A DNA stretch of 64,000 nucleotides from Ctena decussata (lineage: Eukaryota > Mollusca > Bivalvia > Lucinida > Lucinidae): contig OZ022502.1 in assembly GCA_963989385.1 (NCBI GenBank), positions 6,602,501-6,666,500 of the forward strand, in the 5' to 3' direction. The translations under genes and the position numbers were made by a program. Shown piece after piece: positions 56,346 to 64,000 of the stretch (positions are counted from its first letter, which is position 1; each line of letters starts with the position of its first letter). The notes below the pieces were generated by a model. It did no database searches. It had not been told where the DNA came from and saw nothing but the letters and a program-made list of their open reading frames with translations.

Positions 56346-58050
56346 CATTGACTATTTGGGCATTTTATGAAGTTACTGTATTGTCTCCAACAATTGCAAA
56401 CAGTCTACACCTAAGTCAGGCGGCTTGTGAAGCTCTGTGGAAGAAGTAGTCCATCAAGATTGAACAATGGAGCAGTCTGATCAGGGTCTGATCTGTTTAC
56501 CCGGCAACATCTGTCTCAGTATTCAGATTATAGATTTTATTAATACCATCTTGATAGCTGAATGGATAAACCCTTCAAGAGGTTTATTTTTGCTGATCTG
56601 CGGACAATCCGGGAGGCACAGACAGAATGTGAACATCGCACAGCGTGGGGCTAGTGAAGGACTTTCGAAAAAGCAAAGCAAAATTACCGTATACATGGTA
56701 TAACTACTACATGTACATGTTCAAGCGATTGGTGGAAATTAACCTTTAAAATTCAGACTGAGCTTGTGGCTTCATTCAAGAAATATCTGTATTCCTGCAA
56801 TAACTGATAGCATCATGTTCCTTTCCGCTCCGGAAAGTCTGTAGCGGCCACCCTTTTCGGGTCCTTTAAACTTAAATTTTATATAATTATCTACACCGAT
56901 ATTTATAATTAACAAAACACATTTGAACAAGAATAGCCACAACGTTTTGCGCTTCAAATAACTCACAGAACCTGGATCTGTCTCACTTCGATTTATTTTG
57001 TTATGCCGTATCTACGCCTCTTTGCATCTCAAAAAAATCTACTACTTTGTTCTAAGCACTCTGCGCTGGTCTCATCCAGAGACAGCCTAAGCCATAGATG
57101 ACATACAGATTGCATTGTAGTTTTATTAGAAGTCTGCGTCATCAAAGTCAATGCCCCTATTTCCTAAACGCTATAGGCTCTATAAGAAAATCTGGTTTTC
57201 ATTTTGATGCGAATTTGAATATTATCGAATGTGAATAATATTATATAAACCAGCAAATTTTCACTAGTCTGCATATTGGTTTAAATAGTATTTTATTCAG
57301 TTAAACTACATACATTTATACAAATACAAATCAGATCAATGTAGGATCTGACGGTAAGCGCAATGCTTCTATAATAGTCATCTCCTAGTTCAAGCTATAT
57401 TTTACGTAGTGAATAAATGGCTAAGAACGTAAGTGTAACAAAACAAAAGAAAATACATTTCTGCATATTGTGGTTCCTCCATCCATTTACTTTCCTAACT
57501 AGGCTGAGATTATTACTATTTCTGTGCAGCAAAACTGGCTGATCACTATATAAATACGTATGAAATTTTGTTCCGTTCCGTTCCGCAAAGTATAGTTATC
57601 CCCACCGATATTTATAATTAACGGAACGGAACGGAACAAGATTTCTCTGAGCTGTTTAATATTCATGAAATATTTAGAAACAACCTTTAACTAGACATAC
57701 TTTGATGGTATGAAGAGTGCATGGTAATTTGTCTAAAGTTAGATGTTAAACTAGGTAAATGCAATGTGTGTGTAATGTACTGATAACATCTATGATCCCA
57801 AGAAAGATCAAGTCAATGGTTGCCGTAAGTTTTAAACAAATGCTGAACAATTTTCATCAGGGTTCACATATCATGATTTATTATCCTTTGAATTTTTTAG
57901 AAAGTTTGAGCTTATGCCTTCATCGAATTCAGTTTTAACGCAATAGAAGTCCTTGTGTCCCTTCAATTGCTGATGACATCATGTTCCGTTCCGTTCCGCA
58001 AAGTATAGTTATCCACACTGATATTTATAATTAACGGAACGGAACGGAAC

Positions 58051-60104
58051 AAGAATTTTAATTACGTTTTGAGCTTCATTGAACTTGCAGAATCTTTGCA
58101 ATATGGGGACTATTATCCAGAGACGCCTTTATATTAACGGGAAACGGGATGTTTTATTCGAGCCCCCAAAGGTATGTTACAAGTAAATTTGTTGACGGTG
58201 ATGTGCTGAACATATTTGGTCTAGCGCAAGTCGGCAGGGGACCACAAATGTCCCCCAGTGTCACAGCCTAATGATGTTTAACTTGATGTGAAACTCGGAT
58301 GAAAATGTCAACGAACAAATGGATGGACAGACGATCTATATCAAGTAAGCCTTATATGGCATGAAGATTGCATGGCAATTTGTCTTAAGTTACGAAGTTA
58401 AACTTTATGCAAAATGCATGCCATGTTCCAACAACGCCTTTAATGTCTCCATAGTCCTACCGCTGGAAAAAAAAACAAAACAAAAAAAAAAACGTCTACT
58501 GGCTGGAGACTAATGGCGGCCGCGTACACTAATCGCATCGTAGGAACAAAATATAAACAACTTTCTCACTTCCTCTTGGTACCCTCATACCAACATCATT
58601 TCTTTTCCGGAAGACTATAAAGTTTGACCCTCACAGTGGCATCAGTTGGGTTTGCATACCGAACGCATTCACATTGCAATAATGTGACATAGACTTCAGT
58701 CTTGGAACGGCAAATGATTATTTATACACGCAGTATTCACTTAAAGTTCTTTGAAATGCATCATTTCAGCACCTGACGACCGTGATGACCGTCACTGGTA
58801 CTGTACTTGCTCGCTTTGCTACATGTACTTCTTTGTGACCTATATCGAGGACCTGTCCCAGGTACATGTAAAAGTCTACTTACAAAATCGGTAAGATAAC
58901 GACAGTTACCCCTAGCATATTTCATTATAATATAGACAAACTAAATGCCTTACTTAGGTAACAGGATGAAACAGTGTTAAAAAATGGCCGCCACTGGCCT
59001 CTAGCCAATAATTACAAATCATTATGAAAATCGCTCAAACCTTCACGTTCGGTGATAAAATATAGGTTGATGCGCATAAACTGAGGCATGTAATTGGTAA
59101 AAAGTACAATTTTCCTTTTCTGGTCCCCCGTCGAGCGATGTTGACAAAACGGGACAGGAATAGGGCCTACGCCTTTACATTGTATTTTTACCATTTTATA
59201 GGAATTTATGATATCGAAAGTATGTCATTTTAGTTTCCCCAAATCATTTTTCAATTTTTTTTTATGTTAATCTGAAGGGTTTTTAATTGACTCAAGTGGG
59301 CTTATCATGGTCCTTTACAATGACGAAACTATGGTTAGAAGCTTGCAACGTCAATGTTCGGAACAAGTAACGTTTTGGGCTTTTCTCCGACATGCAGAAT
59401 CCACCTGAGTTGAAATTTAAATGGATTAAAATGAATTGGTAGTCCATTGATTGACAGCATCTCTTTTATTAATCAGGTTTAATGGCATTAACTCCCAGCA
59501 TGTTAATGTTCTGTTTCTGGCACAGTTGGTCATCAGGTCAAATTTACTGCTTCTGCAGAATGTGTTAATTTACTAGAATCAATGTTGTGTGTTAAGATTT
59601 ATTCCCAGTTAGATTGTCGAAAGAAAAACTATTATAATTCATTAAGATCCCATGTTTGATAGGTAAAGTCAGGAAAATTTAGGTCGGCTTTTATATATAC
59701 ATGTAGTTAGGCCTAACTGTCAGTGAATAAAACACGGGTAAAAGGTATGTATGCAAAGTAAAGTATCAGTTTCTGAATAGGCACTGAAGATGGTCCTATG
59801 CTTTAGCATAATCAACAAGTTTTCTATTATTATTATGAGGGTTTCACAGCTCATGAAGGTTATTAAACCCCTGACGTAGTCGAAGGGGTCTATAGTAATG
59901 AGTTCCGTCAGTCTCACCGTTTGATTTTCTCATCGGATTTTCATGACACTTCCAGAATATTGTTACCATATTATATCGGGTTTGTGATCGGACTCTTTCT
60001 GCTAGAGTAACGGCTATTTATCTGTAAATTTATTTATCTGTAAAACGCTTCCAGGTAAGATAGGATCTGCATATCGTACTAAGCTCAACACGTTAGGACT
60101 GTCG
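58051..60104. other. Centre of the inverted array; no recognised gene
   Basis: About 2 kb without modules between the two orientation classes. Holds an A-rich tract (58469-58492) and no ORF above about 65 codons. Confidence 0.5.
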
Positions 60105-60549
60105 TGTTCCGTTCCGTTCCGCTAAATATAAATATCGGTGTGGATAACTATACTTTGCGGAACGAAACGGAACGGAACAAGTTTTCTTCCGTATCTGTAG
60201 GTCACAGTCATTTTTGTTGTACTAAAACTGAATAATATTGACAACTATATTTTAGGGATTGTAACGGAACATGATGCTACGAGTATAAGTAAATGCAGGG
60301 ATACAATGATTTTTGTTGTACTTAAATTAATAATATGAAGCCAAAAGCTCAGCCATATTGGAATTGAAAGGGTTCACAATATGTAAAACACTAAATTGAA
60401 ATTTTTCCCATTTGTTCAACAATAACGCCAATCACTGAATATATTTGTATGAATGTGACACTTGCAGTGCCTCTAATTCTTTATTCATTAATGAGATCGA
60501 CAATAAGGTATAATATTGATAAAAATATTTTGTTTCACGCATACTAATA

Positions 60550-60921
60550 CCCTGTTTAGACTAGTGTTTTAATCCGAATCGAATCCGAATTCGCTTCGAA
60601 TTAACTGTTTACACTAGCAAATCTGATTCGAATTAAAAACTAATTCGGAGTAAACTAATCCTACAGAGCACCTTGGATCGAATCCGAATTAACTTTTACT
60701 TCGGATTAAAAGTCGTGTCTAAACAGCAAACCGAAGCGAATCCGCATTAAAATTTATTTTTGGACTGACCTCGGGCATGTTTAGGTCCGGATTACCTTAT
60801 TGCGAAGTAACTTGCACCGAATCGAAAACGGTATAGTCTAAACATACAAGTGGGTTCGCTCCGGATTACCTTATTGCGGAGTAATCTGTTCCGATTCGAA
60901 ACAGGTATCGTCTAAACAGAG
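60550..60921. mobile_element. MITE with TA duplication, CGAATCCGAAT-rich (372 bp)
   Basis: Begins CCCTGTTTAGAC and ends GTCTAAACAGAG, flanked by TA (60548-60549, 60922-60923). Internally, TCCGAATTCG-like words iterate in both directions. Inserted within the right arm of the inverted array. Confidence 0.7.
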
Positions 60922-61002
60922 TATAAGACGAAACTAGGCGCACAGCTAAACATCCTACCTTGCTACAACGGAAGAAATACATTTATAATGAATCTTAATA
61001 AT

Positions 61003-61239
61003 TGAGCTGCGACATGAGAAAACCAAAAAGTGGTTGTGCGCCAAACGCAGACTCAGATCAGCCTGGGCATCCACCAACTCTGATCAGACTCTTCGCTGTG
61101 CGCTTAAAGGGTAGCTAAGGGGCTAAGCTAACTGCATGAGGACAACGAAGACTCTGATCAGACTGGGCGGATGCCCGGACTGAGCTGAGTCTGCGCTAGG
61201 CGAACAACCACTTTGTTGGTTTTGTCGTATCGCGGCTCA
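61003..61239. mobile_element. Fold-back MITE, copy 4 of 4
   Basis: TGAGCTGCGACATGAGAAAA and its inverted partner ending CGCGGCTCA; 237 bp as in the other copies. It sits in the right arm only, so it post-dates the duplication. Confidence 0.8.
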
Positions 61240-62131
61240 TATAACCTGAGGCAGGAAATGACAAGAATTTTACGCCCAAATAAAGGAAAAACATGATCAA
61301 AGGAGAGCTTCTACACATCATATGTGTCCTGTTAACGGACACTGATAATAGGTTTACAATGTCTTGCCTTCTGCATGTTGCGTGAAAGTGTTGTTTAGGA
61401 CTTCGTATGAAATGCAAGGCAATATAGCATTTCTGGTTAAGGCCCTTCATGTTATGGATAAGGCTAAGCAAATTGAAGATTCTACTTATTGTTTGATGCT
61501 CAAAACGTACGAAAATTCTCGTTCCGTTCCGTTCCGTTAATTATAAATATCGGTGTGGATAACTATACTTTGCGGAACGGAACGGAACAATAAGATGATA
61601 GTTATTGCAGGGATACAAATATTTCTGTTGCAAGCGCCGCAAAACGACAAGTAATCAATTAATCATGTAAATTCAAATGATTGATGAAATTCATGATGAT
61701 TATGCTAATGGCAGAAAATATTCTGTCGTAAAAATAGTGGACAAGATTAATAAGATTTTGGTCCCGTCGGGCACCCCTGAAGTTTTCACTATATTGCCTT
61801 TCTTGTTGCAAACTTCCGGACTTCGAATAAAATGCAGAGCAAGCGCACCATCTCTTGATAAGGCCGTTTCTGGATAAGGCTGAGCAAAATGTTTCCAGAT
61901 AAACTGGTTGTGTGTTATGTATGAAGCCTAGGAAATTCTTGTTCCGTTCCGTTCCGTTAATTATAAATATCTGTGTGGATAACTATACTTCGCGGAACGG
62001 AACGGAACACTAAGCTATCAATAACTGCAGGGATACAACCACTGTTGCGTTAAAACTTAATGCTTTGAAGCCATCTTTCAGATATATTGCTATAATGTGC
62101 TATAAAAGAGCTATAAAAAGTATTTTGGATA

Positions 62132-62419
62132 CTTCAATATGGAACATTTGTAGTGGCAGGTGGTGTAGACCGGGAATGGACTGTTCGTAGAAGAGAAGTG
62201 TGGTCACGGCCTACACTGACTTCCATAATGTCTATATCTTTTGGACATACTGCTGTATCGGGGAACAAAAAAATTGCATGCTTCAATATGGAACATTTGT
62301 AGTGGCAGGTGGTGTAGCCCAGGATTGGACTGTTCGTAGAAGAGTAGTATGGTCACGGCCTACACTGACTTCCATCATGTCTATATCTTTTGGACATATT
62401 GCTGTATCGGGGAACAAAA
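62132..62419 (+). repeat. 149-bp tandem duplication
   Basis: CTTCAATATGGAACATTTGT...TGCTGTATCGGGGAACAAAA at 62132-62280 repeats at 62281-62419 with a few changes. It belongs to a ~660-bp segment (62042-62705) present only in the right arm of the inverted repeat. Confidence 0.85.
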
Positions 62420-64000
62420 GTGGAGTTTTTTTTGTTTTTGTTTTCTTCTTATTTTTTCTTCCTTGGTACACTTATTGAGATTATTTAAGGTTAACCAATC
62501 CATTTACATGTATTTACTTTATCTTAAAACTTAACACCTATCTATGTTATTTATAGGATATGATATGCAGCTTTACAAGTTTTGTAGTGAGAGAATGAAC
62601 TGCGCTTGGCTGTATAGAAATAGTATTTATTGTATAATTAACTTTATTAGAATATTTTGATTATGCTGTATGTTGTGAATGTGTCAATATTATGAATAAA
62701 TTATAAAAAAATGATTTGAAGCCACAAGCTCAGCCTTATTGAAAATAAAGGGTTAATGAATCACTGGTGAGTCTACGGCAACCATTTATTAGATCTATAA
62801 ATACGGCACATCCTGGTGCCTCTCATTTCCCCTTCTTTTAAATGACGGATACAGAGGAGTAAGGCTGAAATACTATATTGATTGACTCACACTTAAAAAA
62901 AAAGTTTTGGACAACAAAATGTCTGATACCCTGCGGCAACAAAAGAAAAGACACATGCAATATACAGTCTTAATACAAAATCAAATGAGATAGGAAACAG
63001 ACAAGTAATGAGACGTTCATGATCCTAGGAAAGTTCTATGCGTCGAATAGGTCCTGTTGATTGGCAATAATTATCCATGTTCAGCATGAGGCTGTCCAGA
63101 TATTGCGTGGAGTGTAACTTTGTGACTTCAAATAAAATGCAATGCAGTCTTCTTACCGTTTCTGGGTAAGGCCATCTATAGGTTCTGTATATTGTATGAA
63201 ATCCAACACATTAGCTATTTCTGTTCCGTTCCGTTCCGTTAATTATAAATATCAGTGTGGATAACTATACTTTGCGGAACGGAACGGAACACGATTCTGT
63301 CAGTAATTGTGGGAATACAATCATTTCTGTTGTATTAGAATTTTATAATATGGAGCCAAAAGATCAGCCTCATTGAAAATTGAAAAGAATTTAATGAATC
63401 TTCATATGTGACCGCTAATGAAAAAAATGCCGCATTTGTTTAAACATGGCGGCAACCACAAGCCATATCTACATGTATGACAGAAACACATGCAGGGGTA
63501 TCTAATTCTTTATATATTAATGAACGACAACGAGGTCACATGCACGTAGAAATGTCTGTTTTGTTTGACGTAGGCCTATATTTAAGCAGAATTAGACTTG
63601 CACAACAAAATGTCATATACTTTGTACAATAGCAGACAAGAATTTACGGCCCAAATAAAGAGCGCGCGTCAGCTATGTCCTATTGATTGACAATGATAAT
63701 ACATGTACAACATGTTACATAAAATGTTAATTTAGACCTTCAAGTAAAAATACGGTGCAGTCATACAATTTCTGGATAGGTCCATTTATGCAAATATGTT
63801 TGTTCTGCATGTTGTTTCATGCTCAAAACGTAAGACAATTCTTGTTCCGTTCCGTTCCGTTAATTATAAATATCGGTGTGGATAACTATACTTAACAGAA
63901 CGGAACGGAACAAAGTGGCCCAATAAAGGGCGACTACGGTCAAAGGGGAGCTTCTAAGCGTCAGCTATGTCCGATTAATTGACTATGTAATACATGTAAA

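Larger units (their letters stand above)
53002..63911. repeat. Array of 68-bp GTTCC-palindrome modules
   Basis: Each module has 16-bp perfect inverted ends (GTTCCGTTCCGTTCCG / CGGAACGGAACGGAAC) around a 36-bp asymmetric core containing AAGTATAGTTATCCACAC and ATATTTATAATTAA. Copies in one orientation: 53237-53304, 53894-53961, 54575-54642, 55571-55638, 57570-57637, 57983-58050. Opposite orientation: 60105-60178 (6 bp longer), 61521-61588, 61941-62008, 63223-63290, 63844-63911. A right-half copy lies at 53002-53039, and a degenerate one with an internal insert at 56817-56927. Ten are exactly 68 bp. Non-coding; family unknown. Confidence 0.93.
53237..63911. repeat. Large diverged inverted repeat, arms ~5 kb
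   Basis: DNA between modules in the left arm reappears inverted in the right arm. 53500-53780 pairs with 63420-63690 (AAGAATTAGATGCCCCTGCA versus TGCAGGGGTATCTAATTCTT). 53962-54100 pairs with 63090-63222. 54180-54570 pairs with 62710-63060. 54643-54740 pairs with 61860-61940. The arms are diverged and carry private insertions. The right arm may extend past the window. Confidence 0.85.

Noticed and set aside
55797..56351. 184-codon plus-strand ORF
   Set aside because: No domain, crosses a SINE-like sequence, and lies in a repeat array; treated as chance.
53237..63911. CRISPR-like array reading of the regularly repeated modules
   Set aside because: Spacers range from 346 to over 2,000 bp, are themselves repeated and inverted, and the host is an animal; no cas-like gene.

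Overview
This is a gene-poor, repeat-rich stretch of animal nuclear DNA. It has spliceosomal introns with GT-AG borders, one metazoan gene with a 9.9-kb exon, tRNA-derived SINEs, Penelope-like and LINE reverse transcriptases, and DNA-transposon relics of at least five superfamilies. The style of the repeats (GACGGAC tracts, ggtgagct-bounded tandem blocks, 237-bp fold-back elements) resembles bivalve mollusc genomes. That assignment is my inference and was not tested.

Gene. The only convincing cellular gene lies on the minus strand between about 20.4 and 4.6 kb. Three coding exons (19512-19339, 18078-17894, 14684-4793) join with matching phases into one 3,416-codon reading frame. The first two exons carry the signatures of FLASH/CASP8AP2, the histone pre-mRNA 3'-end processing factor: an LDLY motif followed by TEEG, then the Lsm11-binding type coiled coil. 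The last exon is a very long, low-complexity Ser/Lys/Glu-rich region ending in an arginine/serine (RS) tail. The C-terminal SANT/Myb-like domain of vertebrate FLASH is not seen. Both introns are loaded with repeats, including a fossil Penelope-type RT.

1-4.8 kb: dispersed repeats, a piggyBac-type MITE with TTAA sites, a SINE with a perfect 12-bp duplication, and fold-back MITEs. 20.9-38 kb: SINEs, two ~2-kb PIF/Harbinger-like elements (TTA duplications), two hAT elements with 8-bp duplications and BED-finger relics, and an odd 4-kb block (27.99-31.95 kb). That block is framed by near-identical 25-bp inverted sites and dotted with a 16-bp motif, TATAGTCCGTAGCCCC. 38.4-43.0 kb: a 4.66-kb element with long terminal inverted repeats and a 9-bp duplication; it has swallowed a Penelope-like retroelement. 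43-52.8 kb: further long-TIR elements, a Ulp1-protease/PHD pseudogene, a hammerhead ribozyme motif, and a LINE whose 5' half is inverted and which is interrupted by other transposons.

52.9-64 kb: the strangest part. A 68-bp palindrome-ended module (16-bp arms made of the pentamer GTTCC) recurs about a dozen times. It has one orientation left of ~58.1 kb and the opposite orientation right of ~60.1 kb, inside a larger diverged inverted repeat. The modules are almost invariant while the DNA between them is clearly diverged. I see no protein gene there. This array, the 16-bp motif cluster and the hammerhead are the best candidates for something undescribed.
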